A stretch of DNA of 64,000 nt, from assembly GCA_964371615.1 (NCBI GenBank), contig CAYJMS010000006.1, positions 1 through 64,000 on the forward strand, given 5' to 3'. A program made the translations under genes and the position numbers. This document shows positions 52,724-61,821 of this stretch, piece by piece (the stretch's first letter is position 1; each line of letters begins with the position of its first letter). Source of the DNA: SpSt-333 sp964371615 (lineage in GTDB: Bacteria > Bacteroidota > Ignavibacteria > UBA10030 > UBA8401). The notes beneath the pieces are model-generated. The model was given only the letters and a program-made list of their open reading frames with translations, was not told where the DNA came from and did not search any database.

Positions 52724-53192
52724 CAAATTGATGCCGTCTTTGTACGGCGGATTGTTGATCGCCACTTTATGGGCGATCCCCGGATTGAATTTTATTAACT
52801 GCCTCTGTTGTGCCGGCGTATTGATAGGCGGATTTCTCTCCGTCCTTCTCTATCAAAAAAATATCGGTCCGGAGATGCCGCCGATGACAATGAACGACTG
52901 TATACATCTCGGACTCTATACCGGCATCATCGCCTCCGTAGCGGCGGTGATCATTCAGGTCGCGGTGACGTCGATCTTCGGTGATGTGGCGGTGGAGATG
53001 ATGCTGCGGATCGTCGAAAACATGAATGTAGAAATGCCACCGGAATATTACGAACTGATTGAACAAGCGCGGAATGAGGACCCGACAATAGCTGGATCGA
53101 TGCTGGCGATCTTTTTTTATATTATTCCGAACACGTTGTTTTCGGTATTGGGATCGTTGATCGGTTGGAATGTCTTTAAAGCACGGACGTAG
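52707..53192 (+). CDS. membrane protein of unknown function, partner of the DUF2085 gene
   Basis: 161 residues from the ATG at 52707; a longer frame up to 52605 lies inside DUF2085. About four hydrophobic segments: GLLIATLWAIPGLNFI, CLCCAGVLIGGFLSVLLY, IIASVAAVIIQVAVTSI and MLAIFFYIIPNTLFSVLGSL. Cys-Leu-Cys-Cys in helix 2 is unusual. Resembles short DUF4199-like integral proteins, but I do not assign it. Overlap suggests it works with the DUF2085 protein. Confidence 0.75.
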   Translation: MNLQPDKLMPSLYGGLLIATLWAIPGLNFINCLCCAGVLIGGFLSVLLYQKNIGPEMPPMTMNDCIHLGLYTGIIASVAAVIIQVAVTSIFGDVAVEMMLRIVENMNVEMPPEYYELIEQARNEDPTIAGSMLAIFFYIIPNTLFSVLGSLIGWNVFKART

Positions 53193-53217
53193 CCGCCGGA
53201 TGCCTTCGCACTGTACG

Positions 53218-54414
53218 TCACCGTTTGAGGAGTATCCGGAATGTCGTACCTTCGCCGACAGCGCTCTTGAGCACGGTGAGTTTTCCCTTGTGGTAAATCT
53301 CGATGATCCGTTGTGAGAGCGACAGTCCTAAACCCCATCCTCGTTTTTTGGTCGTGAATCCCGGGCGGAAAATATCGCGATGATAAGAGGGATCGATTCC
53401 TTTTCCCGTATCCTGCACATCGATGATCGTAGTATGCATATCTTTCCGAACAAAAAACGTGATTGTTCCCTTCCCGTCCTCCATTGCATCCAACGCATTT
53501 TTGATCAGATTTTCGATCACCCATTCGAACAATTCGGCATTGATTGACACGGTCAGGTTTTCTTCCGCATGCACCACGATATCCACTTTTTTGTCCATCT
53601 GGGGGATTCGTTTTTCGAAGTATTGGATCACACGGCGCAACAACTCGTTTAAATCCTCTTCTTTCAGATCGGGTTTTGAACCGATCTTTGAGAATCGTCC
53701 CGCCACTTTCGTGAGACGGCGTGCATCGTGTTCGAACTCCGATACCGTATCCAGGATTGTGGGATGTCCGGCTGCCTGATGTTTGAGGAGTTCAATCCAT
53801 CCCATCATGCTCGTCAAAGGCGTACCGAGCTGATGGGCGGTTTCGCGTGCCATGCCGATCCAGATATTGCTCTGTTCGTTCCGTTTGATATAACTGAATC
53901 CGATATAGCCGACCAGCATAAACAATCCTGCAATGACGATCTCGATAAACGGAAGCCACCGCAGTCGTACGATCAGCGGTGATTCGCCGTAATGCACATA
54001 ATTCAGAACAATGGAATCCTGGAAGGAGACGCGAATCGGCTTGTTTTCTTTATCCATCGACCGAATGAGGGAGAAGACATACTCATGCTGCTGCGATGTC
54101 GTGAGTGTTGAGTCGATGTCAATATTTTTCGTCGTTATGATTTCGGTATCATTCCCGTTGGTGAGCACCACGGGGAAGTCGATCGAGCCGATAATCTCAT
54201 CGAAGATAAACGTATAGTCGGTACCATAGGTGGGGCTATTTGCGATATATTCCAGGGAACGGGCGTACAATGCCGCCGTCTCGCGCTGACGTTGCTGCAA
54301 TTGATTGACAAGATTATGCGTGTACAGAAGGATCGGTATGACGATGCACACAGCCGCAACGAACAGGGCGATCTTGATCTTTCCCGATTTCGGACTGCGT
54401 GTATTCAGTTTCAT
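53218..54414 (-). CDS. sensor histidine kinase
   Basis: 398 residues from the ATG at 54414; an upstream extension to 54528 would run into purA. Two membrane helices (about 12-31 and 155-174) bracket a 120-residue periplasmic domain. The H-box MARETAHQLGTPLTSMMGWI holds His194, with N-box NLIKNALDAMEDG and G-boxes DTGKGIDPSYHRDIF and KRGWGLGLSLS. No response regulator is adjacent, so it is an orphan kinase. Follows purA on the - strand with a 49-base gap. Confidence 0.9.
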   Translation of the reverse strand: MKLNTRSPKSGKIKIALFVAAVCIVIPILLYTHNLVNQLQQRQRETAALYARSLEYIANSPTYGTDYTFIFDEIIGSIDFPVVLTNGNDTEIITTKNIDIDSTLTTSQQHEYVFSLIRSMDKENKPIRVSFQDSIVLNYVHYGESPLIVRLRWLPFIEIVIAGLFMLVGYIGFSYIKRNEQSNIWIGMARETAHQLGTPLTSMMGWIELLKHQAAGHPTILDTVSEFEHDARRLTKVAGRFSKIGSKPDLKEEDLNELLRRVIQYFEKRIPQMDKKVDIVVHAEENLTVSINAELFEWVIENLIKNALDAMEDGKGTITFFVRKDMHTTIIDVQDTGKGIDPSYHRDIFRPGFTTKKRGWGLGLSLSQRIIEIYHKGKLTVLKSAVGEGTTFRILLKR

Positions 54415-54463
54415 AGGCGGTGACGATGTCCCATTGCAGTACAGTATCGGCGGCCGATTCCGG

Positions 54464-55732
54464 TCACCGGAGGATTGTCTGATCCCGGCGTGCTCCGACG
54501 GAGACGATAGAAACGGGCACACCGGCAAGCCGTTCGATAGATTCGACGTACGAAATACATCTCTTCGGCAGTTGCTTCCATTTTTTTATATCGGAGATTT
54601 TTTCGCTCCATCCCTTGAATGTTTTGTACACCGGTACGGCAGACTCGAGTTTCGGCACATCAGTCGGGAAAGAAGTGACCGTTTTTCCGTTGATCGTGTA
54701 TCCGACACAGATCTTGATTTCGTCGAATTCATCCAGCACGTCAAGTTTTGTCAGCGCAATCTCGTTGATGCCGTTGACCATCAATGAATATTTCAAACTG
54801 ACCATATCCAGCCAGCCGCACCGGCGCGGCCGTCCGGTGGTGGCGCCAAATTCATGGCCAATTTTCCGGAGTTGTTCACCTGTCGAATCGATAAGTTCTG
54901 TCGGGAACGGGCCGTTCCCCACGCGGGTCGAATATGCTTTGGCTATGCCGATAATGCGCTTGACGGATGTCGGCGGTATGCCCAGTCCTGTGCACGCACC
55001 GCCGCTTGTTGGATTGGAAGACGTTACGTACGGGTAGGTGCCATGATCGACATCCAGCAGCGCTCCCTGTGCACCTTCGGCAAGTATGCGTTTCTTTTTG
55101 CGCAGTGCAGTATTCAATAAGGATGTCGTATCGGTGATATACGGATCGATCATGGTGTCGAACTGTTGATATTCTGCAACAATCTTGTCGACATCCATCT
55201 CTGTTTTTCCGTACACCTTGCTCAAAATCTGGTTCTTCTCTTCGATATTACGGGTAAGTTTTTCCCGCAGTGTTTTGCGGTCGAGCAAATCGACCACACG
55301 GATTCCCGTTCGCATGTATTTGTCGATATACGCCGGACCGATACCGCGCCCGGTCGTGCCAATTTTTTGTGCGCCTTCTTCCCGTATCGAATCCAGTAAT
55401 TTATGATACGGCATAATCACATGTGCATTATGACTGATGAACAGTCTGCCTTCAATCTTGATGCCGAACGAGGTGATCATTTTTATCTCGTCCATCAACG
55501 CAACCGGATCGATCACTACTCCGTTGCCGATAACGCATTGTACTTTTTTATGGAATATTCCGGAGGGGATCAAATGAAGCACATAATTTTTATCGCCGAT
55601 ACAGACGGTATGTCCCGCATTCGCTCCGCCTTGATATCGCGCAACAATATCGATATTTTCGCTGAGCATATCGACGATCTTGCCTTTGCCTTCGTCGCCC
55701 CATTGGGCGCCGACAATAATAGTCACTGACAT
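54464..55732 (-). CDS. purA: adenylosuccinate synthetase
   Basis: 422 residues. First committed step to AMP: IMP + aspartate + GTP to adenylosuccinate. VGAQWGDEGKGKIVD at 8-22 carries the GTP loop with catalytic Asp, QGGANAGHT the catalytic His, then TTGRGIGPAYIDK, GAQGALLDVDHGTYPYVTSSN and TGRPRRCGW. Its own promoter lies upstream. A sensor kinase gene follows and may be cotranscribed. Confidence 0.97.
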   Translation of the reverse strand: MSVTIIVGAQWGDEGKGKIVDMLSENIDIVARYQGGANAGHTVCIGDKNYVLHLIPSGIFHKKVQCVIGNGVVIDPVALMDEIKMITSFGIKIEGRLFISHNAHVIMPYHKLLDSIREEGAQKIGTTGRGIGPAYIDKYMRTGIRVVDLLDRKTLREKLTRNIEEKNQILSKVYGKTEMDVDKIVAEYQQFDTMIDPYITDTTSLLNTALRKKKRILAEGAQGALLDVDHGTYPYVTSSNPTSGGACTGLGIPPTSVKRIIGIAKAYSTRVGNGPFPTELIDSTGEQLRKIGHEFGATTGRPRRCGWLDMVSLKYSLMVNGINEIALTKLDVLDEFDEIKICVGYTINGKTVTSFPTDVPKLESAVPVYKTFKGWSEKISDIKKWKQLPKRCISYVESIERLAGVPVSIVSVGARRDQTILR

Positions 55733-55780
55733 AATAATTCCGGTTCAAAGTGTAAGGGAAACGGTGTGAAAAACAATCCC

Positions 55781-55809
55781 AGTATAGTAAGATTTGTCTC
55801 GAATCTCAA
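55781..55809 (-). promoter_or_regulatory. sigma-70-type promoter of purA
   Basis: On the - strand TTGAGA (55809-55804) and TATACT (55786-55781) are separated by 17 bases, about 50 bases before the purA ATG. Confidence 0.7.
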
Positions 55810-55922
55810 CCGTTGTTTCTAGGAGGCGATAAGCAGATGCCGAATTCTGCACTCTGTTGTCTTGCAACTCCATTCATTTTTAAGTAATTTCATTCAAGAT
55901 TAATTTTAACAATTTTGACAGA

Positions 55923-56588
55923 ATGCCACAACAAAAGAAGACTTCCTCATCATCGACAGTACCGCCCCCCGCACTGACCAGAGAGGAAGTTCTCGCCCAA
56001 CGAAAACTCGCCTCCCGCAGGGAAGACTCCCGGTTGATTAAAGCGGCGTTGAAGGGAGATCAGAATTCCTACCGCGGTTTGATGAAAAAATATCATGATC
56101 AGGTGTATAACCTGTTGTACCGTATGGTGCATGACAAGGATGAAGTGGAGGATCTGACGCAGGAGGCGTTCATCAAAGCATTCAATTCCCTACAGCATTT
56201 TAATGAAGAATTTGCATTCTCGACATGGTTGTACAAAATTGCAACCAACAATTGCATCGATTATATCAGAAAACGAAAACTTGCCACTTTTTCCATTGAT
56301 AAGCCATTGGAATCAAAAGACGGCGAATTTTCTTTTGAAATCCCCGATTCGACGTATGAGCCGGACAAGACATTGATTGCCCGTCAGAGGACGAAGATTC
56401 TCGAAGAAGCGGTCAATGCACTACCGGAAAAATACCGGACCGTTATTCTGATGCGGCATACGGAGGATAAGGATTATCAGGAGATTGCCGATGAACTTCG
56501 GCTGCCGTTGGGTACGGTAAAAGCTCATATTTTTCGGGCTCGGGAGATATTATACAAACGGCTGAAGAAAAAAATACACAATTATTGA
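55923..56588 (+). CDS. ECF-type RNA polymerase sigma factor
   Basis: 221 residues. A Ser/Lys/Pro-rich N-terminal extension of about 35 residues precedes sigma region 2 (about 50-118: YRGLMKKYHDQVYNLLYRM, VEDLTQEAFIKAF, FSTWLYKIATNNCIDYIRK) and region 4 (about 160-215: LPEKYRTVILMRHTEDKDYQEIADELRLPLGTVKAHIFRARE in pieces). SigW/RpoE-like. No anti-sigma factor with a zinc motif is next to it; the downstream gene is a toast-rack protein. Confidence 0.93.
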   Translation: MPQQKKTSSSSTVPPPALTREEVLAQRKLASRREDSRLIKAALKGDQNSYRGLMKKYHDQVYNLLYRMVHDKDEVEDLTQEAFIKAFNSLQHFNEEFAFSTWLYKIATNNCIDYIRKRKLATFSIDKPLESKDGEFSFEIPDSTYEPDKTLIARQRTKILEEAVNALPEKYRTVILMRHTEDKDYQEIADELRLPLGTVKAHIFRAREILYKRLKKKIHNY

Positions 56589-56652
56589 CCGAAACTCTGT
56601 GTGATGATTATCGTAAATAGACGGTAAGCCCCGTCCAAAAAAAGGCGTTTTT

Positions 56653-57543
56653 ATGAAAAAATTTACAATCATCACAAGTGCTGTTATAGCACTCCTCGCC
56701 GTATCCTCAGCAACGGCACAAACCATCCTCCGGGAAGTCAAACGAACGAACGAAAAGGAGTTGTCAGTCAGAATCACCTCCTCATTCGGTTCGGTCAATG
56801 TCTCCAAAGGGGATGCCGATCATATTGTGAAAGTCTTCTACAAGAAGAAAAGCAACGACCAGGTTCCTGAACTTGATCTCAACTATTCCGTCCGTAATTC
56901 CGCGGGAGATCTCGACATAGAAATGCATCCTGAAAATTCGACGTATTCCAGATCCGAATCAGGAGAAGTCAGCGTACATGTGAACGATTTTAATTTTAGA
57001 ACAGATGAATGGTACGTCACGCTCACCGATGCCGTTCCCATCGCCCTCGAAGCGGAGTTAGGTGCGGGAAAAAGTAATTTTGACCTTTCGGGTTTGCATC
57101 TCACCGATCTTACCATCGAAACCGGTGCCAGCAAATCGACACTGGCGTTCGACTCCAAGAACAAAGGGGAGATCGACGACTTACGTATCGAAACCGGCGT
57201 CAGCAAATTCACTGCGGAAAATCTCAACAACGCCAATTTTAAACGACTGTCGTTTGAAAGCGGTGTCGGATCCTATCATCTGGATTTCGGCGGCGAACTG
57301 AACCGCACGGTCGATGTCACCATCAATGTCGGATTAGGCGCCGTCACCGTCGTCGTCCCGAAACGAATCGGTGTAAAAGTGCGTTACGAAGACAGCTGGC
57401 TCTCCAATTTTTCGATCGACGATGAATTTATCCGGAAGAGAAAAGGGACCTACGAATCGGATAACTACGATTCTGCAGAGGGGAGAATGAATATTTTCAT
57501 TGAATCGGGATTGGGAAGCGTTAAGGTAAAGCGATCCAAATAA
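56653..57543 (+). CDS. toast-rack/LiaF-like exported protein
   Basis: 296 residues with signal peptide (about 1-22, SSATAQ). The body is a regular beta-helix of short strands: SFGSVNVSKGDADHIVK, ELGAGKSNFDLSGLHLTDL, ETGASKSTLAFDS, ETGVSKFTAENL and VGLGAVTVVVPKRIGVKVRYE. This matches the DUF2154/toast_rack N and LiaF C-terminal pattern, which senses or responds to cell-envelope stress. It directly follows the ECF sigma gene, so it may be its target or partner. Confidence 0.85.
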   Translation: MKKFTIITSAVIALLAVSSATAQTILREVKRTNEKELSVRITSSFGSVNVSKGDADHIVKVFYKKKSNDQVPELDLNYSVRNSAGDLDIEMHPENSTYSRSESGEVSVHVNDFNFRTDEWYVTLTDAVPIALEAELGAGKSNFDLSGLHLTDLTIETGASKSTLAFDSKNKGEIDDLRIETGVSKFTAENLNNANFKRLSFESGVGSYHLDFGGELNRTVDVTINVGLGAVTVVVPKRIGVKVRYEDSWLSNFSIDDEFIRKRKGTYESDNYDSAEGRMNIFIESGLGSVKVKRSK

Positions 57544-57597
57544 CCCATCATTTATTCCGGCTTCGGCGGCCGGCCAAGCGACCGCCGGAGCACCGAC

Positions 57598-57813
57598 ATG
57601 CCTGACAACATCGTATTCACCGTTTTTATCATTCTCTCAATTCTCTCCGTCGCATTCGGATCTGGTGCGGCATTCTTTGCCTACAAAAATTCCCACAAGG
57701 TTGAACATGAACTGCGGATGGTATTCTGGGGTATTGCCGCCATCGGTGGCTTCGTGTTCGGCGCACTGTGCTGGGCATGGTTCCTGATTCCCATCATCAT
57801 CAATCATCTCTGA
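57598..57813 (+). CDS. small two-helix membrane protein
   Basis: 71 residues. Two hydrophobic segments, about 6-28 (FTVFIILSILSVAFGSGAAFF) and 43-67 (VFWGIAAIGGFVFGALCWAWF), separated by a charged turn NSHKVEHELR. No family recognised. Follows the toast-rack gene by 54 bases in the same direction. Start codon ATG has GGAG nine bases ahead. Confidence 0.7.
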   Translation: MPDNIVFTVFIILSILSVAFGSGAAFFAYKNSHKVEHELRMVFWGIAAIGGFVFGALCWAWFLIPIIINHL

Positions 57814-57830
57814 CGTCGCCGGGCGGTCTC

Positions 57831-60326
57831 CTACAATCCGTAATAGAAATACGAACTCGAAAGGGAGTGTCCGGTACCATTGGCCTGTGTATTCAATTCC
57901 ACCATCGCTTTTCTGTATGCATGGAACGGATTCAACGTTGCGGAATACCCCGCATAAAAGTTTTCCACGAAAATTCTCGATCCCTTCGGCGTCAAAGGGA
58001 ATTCGTTGGTGATGACCGCGGCCGAGCCGTTGAGCAGCCAGAGCAGGGAATGCAGCCCGGTAATGGAATTACCGCGCGGAGTGATGTCGTTCAATACCAC
58101 GATAGGAAATGGATGCACAGCGGTGAACTGTGATACCGGCACCGTTATGCCCATCAGTGATGCGGTACCGTCGGACAGAACAAATGTTTGTTCATTGCCG
58201 ATCGTCGAACCGAAACGGGTCGAGAGGTGCAGCACTTCGCCGGAGATGTCCTCCAGTTGTTCCAATGTCGCCGATTGATTCAGGTATAATGAAACATTCC
58301 GGAAGAAACTCCGAATATCCCGCAGTTCGAATTCCAGGCCCCATCGGGTATCCGAAGAGAAACCGAATGCCGCGATGTTGGTGACGATATTCGGCATGGA
58401 GACGGATTGTTTCATGAAATACATCGACGGAAGGTAGGAGACTTCGATCATCTCCATAAGGGGTTTGCCGTTTTTGCTCAACGCATGGAACGGAAATTTT
58501 TCAAAACCGTCCGGCGGGATAATTACAAAACGTTGACTGCCGAATTGTTCTACCGGTTGGATGAGTACAGTATATAACTCTTCCGACAGCACGGGGAAAA
58601 CACCGGATGGTGTATTACCCATTGCAATACCGTCCATATATCGGTTCATCTTGTCAGTAAGAATCGAACCATAGGAAGAGACCTTGAGTGCGGTAATCTC
58701 TTTCCCTTCGCGCACGACAAAAACCCAGCATGCATCTCCCGTGATAAAATACCGAAGCACCGTGGTCGAAATGGGGACACGCGCCGAAGAAAGCGTCCCC
58801 GCCGAAAGAATGCCGAATTCCGGATACCGTTCAATAATTTTTCGCAGTGATTCCGATCCTGCTCGCTGTTCATCCGCAACATTTCTTTGCAATCGCAAAT
58901 AATACTCGTGATCATGAGCTTTCGTGAAACGTGCAAGTTCTGAGGAGAGAGTCCGTTGTACCGAGAATGCGTTTGCCCAAGCCGAATACAACGAGTCCTT
59001 CAGCGGTTCACGAAACTTCAGGTGCTGAGCGGCCATGTCGTCTCGTATCCTGTATGCACGGCACCGTTCTATCGTCGAGAGTGCATCGGAATATTTTCGT
59101 TCTTTAATCAGCAATGCGATCAATCGCTCGGCATGCGAGTGATAGGCATCGGTCTCAGAACGATTCCACGGTATCAACGCGGCAGGATCGACCTCGTTGG
59201 GGGCAGAATTTGCGGTTCCGGAAACATCGACGAATTTTTCAAACGCCCGCTTGTAATAGACAATAGCACTGTTGTGATCCCCAGCGGCTTCTTTTACCGT
59301 ACCGATTCTTTGCAGAACAATAGCCTCGCCGAGCGGAATACCAGCCCGCGCGAACAAACTCTGTGCATGTTCGTAGAATTGCATCGAACGAATCGACCGT
59401 TCCTGCGTAAGTCCGAAGATCGATTTTTTCACCTCGCAATCGGCGATTCTCACCATCAGATACGCCTGTGCGGCAATATGTGAATGATTTTTTGCGATGG
59501 AATACGCTTTGATGAAATTTTGCTGCGCTTCGACGAAAGCGAAATTTTGAAACAGGATCTCGCCGATGCCAAGGTACGGTGCAATTCTTGCCATGCCGTC
59601 GGCGGACGAGGGGAAGGGACTGGCAGCGGCCTTGTCGAAGCACGCTTTGGCAGTTTCCCACCGTTCGTTTTTCAGGAACGCAAATCCGCATTGTGCATAT
59701 GCCTCTGATGAATTGACTGCCGAAGCGCCGGTGAGAACGATGTTTTCGTATTGAGTCAGATACCGGTAGGCCTCCGCTTCCTCGCCGATCTGTAAAAGTG
59801 AATGTATGGCGCCGGTGATGGCTTTCAACGTGTGCGGCAGATCGTTGTGAACGAGAAACAGGGCCGATGCCTGAGAAAAATATGGTGCGGCAATCCGGGG
59901 CTGAAGTGATGACGCATACGACATGCCCAAATACAACTGCGACAGTGCGTTCTGATCATTCACCTCATACAAATCGCTATTTAAATTCGCTTCTTTCAGA
60001 TGCACAATTGCGTCATCGATATTTCCCAATAACAGGTGCACTCTGCCGATTTCTACCATCGACCGGATCTCACCGGCTTTGTCGCCGCGGCGGCGGTAAA
60101 GGTCGCGGAGCGTGGTAAGACTATGGAGCGCAGACGAGAACTTGCCGGACTGAGTTTGAATGTCGCAGAGTGACGAATAGGCATGGATGAGAGACTGTTC
60201 GGCATCGATCGCCGAATATATTTCGATTGCTTCGGCGAGAGACCGTTCCGCTTCCGCAAATTGTCCGTCGGTGCGGTATACCGCCGACCGCTGTGCCCGT
60301 TCTTCCGCCTTTTCGGCAGGGGACAT
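57831..60326 (-). CDS. TPR and CHAT-domain lipoprotein, protease dyad apparently lost
   Basis: 831 residues from the first ATG. However the frame is open upstream to 60425 and encodes a lipoprotein signal, IRHIALIGLFLPVIFSGCGG, with the lipobox Cys codon at 60344-60342. No ATG, GTG or TTG precedes it in frame; a CTG at 60407 is the best start. TPR units fill about 1-480, and a CHAT domain about 520-831. Where active CHAT proteases have HxxxHG the chain reads LHLSTRFG, and the SACETG cysteine block reads LNDITPRG, so the His/Cys pair is missing. Likely a surface-anchored scaffold. Confidence 0.8.
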   Translation of the reverse strand: MSPAEKAEERAQRSAVYRTDGQFAEAERSLAEAIEIYSAIDAEQSLIHAYSSLCDIQTQSGKFSSALHSLTTLRDLYRRRGDKAGEIRSMVEIGRVHLLLGNIDDAIVHLKEANLNSDLYEVNDQNALSQLYLGMSYASSLQPRIAAPYFSQASALFLVHNDLPHTLKAITGAIHSLLQIGEEAEAYRYLTQYENIVLTGASAVNSSEAYAQCGFAFLKNERWETAKACFDKAAASPFPSSADGMARIAPYLGIGEILFQNFAFVEAQQNFIKAYSIAKNHSHIAAQAYLMVRIADCEVKKSIFGLTQERSIRSMQFYEHAQSLFARAGIPLGEAIVLQRIGTVKEAAGDHNSAIVYYKRAFEKFVDVSGTANSAPNEVDPAALIPWNRSETDAYHSHAERLIALLIKERKYSDALSTIERCRAYRIRDDMAAQHLKFREPLKDSLYSAWANAFSVQRTLSSELARFTKAHDHEYYLRLQRNVADEQRAGSESLRKIIERYPEFGILSAGTLSSARVPISTTVLRYFITGDACWVFVVREGKEITALKVSSYGSILTDKMNRYMDGIAMGNTPSGVFPVLSEELYTVLIQPVEQFGSQRFVIIPPDGFEKFPFHALSKNGKPLMEMIEVSYLPSMYFMKQSVSMPNIVTNIAAFGFSSDTRWGLEFELRDIRSFFRNVSLYLNQSATLEQLEDISGEVLHLSTRFGSTIGNEQTFVLSDGTASLMGITVPVSQFTAVHPFPIVVLNDITPRGNSITGLHSLLWLLNGSAAVITNEFPLTPKGSRIFVENFYAGYSATLNPFHAYRKAMVELNTQANGTGHSLSSSYFYYGL

Positions 60327-60434
60327 ATCGGATCCGCCTCCGCATCCGGAGAATATGACAGGCAGAAACAGGCCGATGAGAGCAATATGTCTGATGGAGG
60401 TAGACAGAACGTTGATAATATACTAAACAGTCTT

Positions 60435-60475
60435 TAAAACAAAAAAGCCATCCCGACAGTACTGTCGGGATGGCT
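60435..60475 (-). terminator. rho-independent terminator of the OMP gene
   Basis: AGCCATCCCGACAGT and its exact complement abut at 60446-60475, a 15-pair stem that must open a few bases for a loop. On the - strand it is followed by T residues (60446-60441 and beyond). It lies 20 bases after the stop of the gene at 60496. Confidence 0.88.
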
Positions 60476-60495
60476 CAGAATGGAACATGAATCGA

Positions 60496-61599
60496 TTAGA
60501 ATGCGAAGAACAATCCTGCGGTTGCCGAGTTATTCTTGCCAAAATTATAATCGGCATTGATGTTTAGAACCAGCAGGCGGATGCTCAATCCGACTGTGAG
60601 ACGAGTTGTATTTTCGCCCTCAAGTTCAAAACTGATATTATCGGTGATCGTCGTATTGCCGGGTCCGATTGTCGAATAGGCGTAATTGATCGTCATGGTG
60701 GAGGATTCGAACATGAATCCAGCGTACGGCGTCACGTTCAGGAACGCAAAGCCGAATTGCTTGCTTGCGTTAATGCCGAATGCCGTCGCCTTTGTTTCAA
60801 ATACCGTTCCCACTTTCAGGTTTTGAGTAAAGAAACTTGCGGCGAGATCGATCGGCAACGGATTCGGGAACCAGATGCCGGGATTGTGCTGAATGCCGAA
60901 ACCGAAATATTTGAATTTTCCGATCTCTTTATCGATCTCAACTTCGGGCAAATAGCGGAATGTTGCCTGCGTGCCGAATACGGTGCCGATGCTGAACTGC
61001 GGGGCAGCCAGCGGAATCATCGCTGCGCCATCCATTACGCCCGTGACGCCGTCCAGCGTGATTACCTGTGTCGGGACGGTATGATTGATGCTGTTTGCGG
61101 TTATTGTTTGACCCGGGAATGTGATTTTCATCGTATCTTGCTTTGTACCAACGATCGTGGGGCCTTTTATACTAACCGTGAATTCGGTCGACGAGATCTT
61201 GTCGACGATAGCTTGTTGTTGTGCAGCCGGTAATAAAGACCAATTACTTATACCGCTGGCAATATTTTCGGCTTGACTTTTGGTTCCTGTATTGACAGGA
61301 CCGCCGCTGAATTTGAATGCGCCATTGGCTTCGAATGTCTTGTTTTCATCGGTGGTGAACGTACCCATTGCCACCAGCCCGACTTCGAGGTCGATGCCGA
61401 AGATCTTGGATTTGGGAGCTTTATGGAACCAACCGCCGTTAAGGTTTGCACCGAATCCGGTCACTATCGGCTGCACATATCCTTTCGCGGCATCGCCGGC
61501 CATTTTCTTTAATGTCGATTCGATACCCTCGTCCTGTGCAAACAACGATGTGCTTGCAACCAAAATTGCAAGACATACGATGAGTAGGTTTTTTTTCAT
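60496..61599 (-). CDS. predicted outer-membrane protein, DUF6588-like
   Basis: 367 residues. Signal peptide about 1-21 (TSLFAQ), then a helical stretch KKMAGDAAKGYVQPIVTG and GANLNGGWFHKAPKSKIFGID, a pattern I associate with DUF6588 proteins of Bacteroidetes relatives. The remainder alternates beta strands and ends AGLFFAF, with the terminal aromatic. AGGAG lies before the ATG. Function unknown; a stand-alone unit with its own terminator. Confidence 0.75.
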   Translation of the reverse strand: MKKNLLIVCLAILVASTSLFAQDEGIESTLKKMAGDAAKGYVQPIVTGFGANLNGGWFHKAPKSKIFGIDLEVGLVAMGTFTTDENKTFEANGAFKFSGGPVNTGTKSQAENIASGISNWSLLPAAQQQAIVDKISSTEFTVSIKGPTIVGTKQDTMKITFPGQTITANSINHTVPTQVITLDGVTGVMDGAAMIPLAAPQFSIGTVFGTQATFRYLPEVEIDKEIGKFKYFGFGIQHNPGIWFPNPLPIDLAASFFTQNLKVGTVFETKATAFGINASKQFGFAFLNVTPYAGFMFESSTMTINYAYSTIGPGNTTITDNISFELEGENTTRLTVGLSIRLLVLNINADYNFGKNNSATAGLFFAF

Positions 61600-61821
61600 A
61601 CAGTACTCCTAAGTTGATGATAAAATGTGAATTGGTGAAGAAACAGAAATCCTTAACGTCAAACCGATGGGGGAGGTTAGAAACACGTCAATCATTCAGA
61701 GTTTGAATTTTTTAGGTGAAGGCACTACAAATATAACGCTTTATTTTCTAAACACAACAGTTTTTTTGTTGCGATTGGGCTCCTTTTTTTTTAACATTGT
61801 TACAATATTTAAGAGGTTTTC

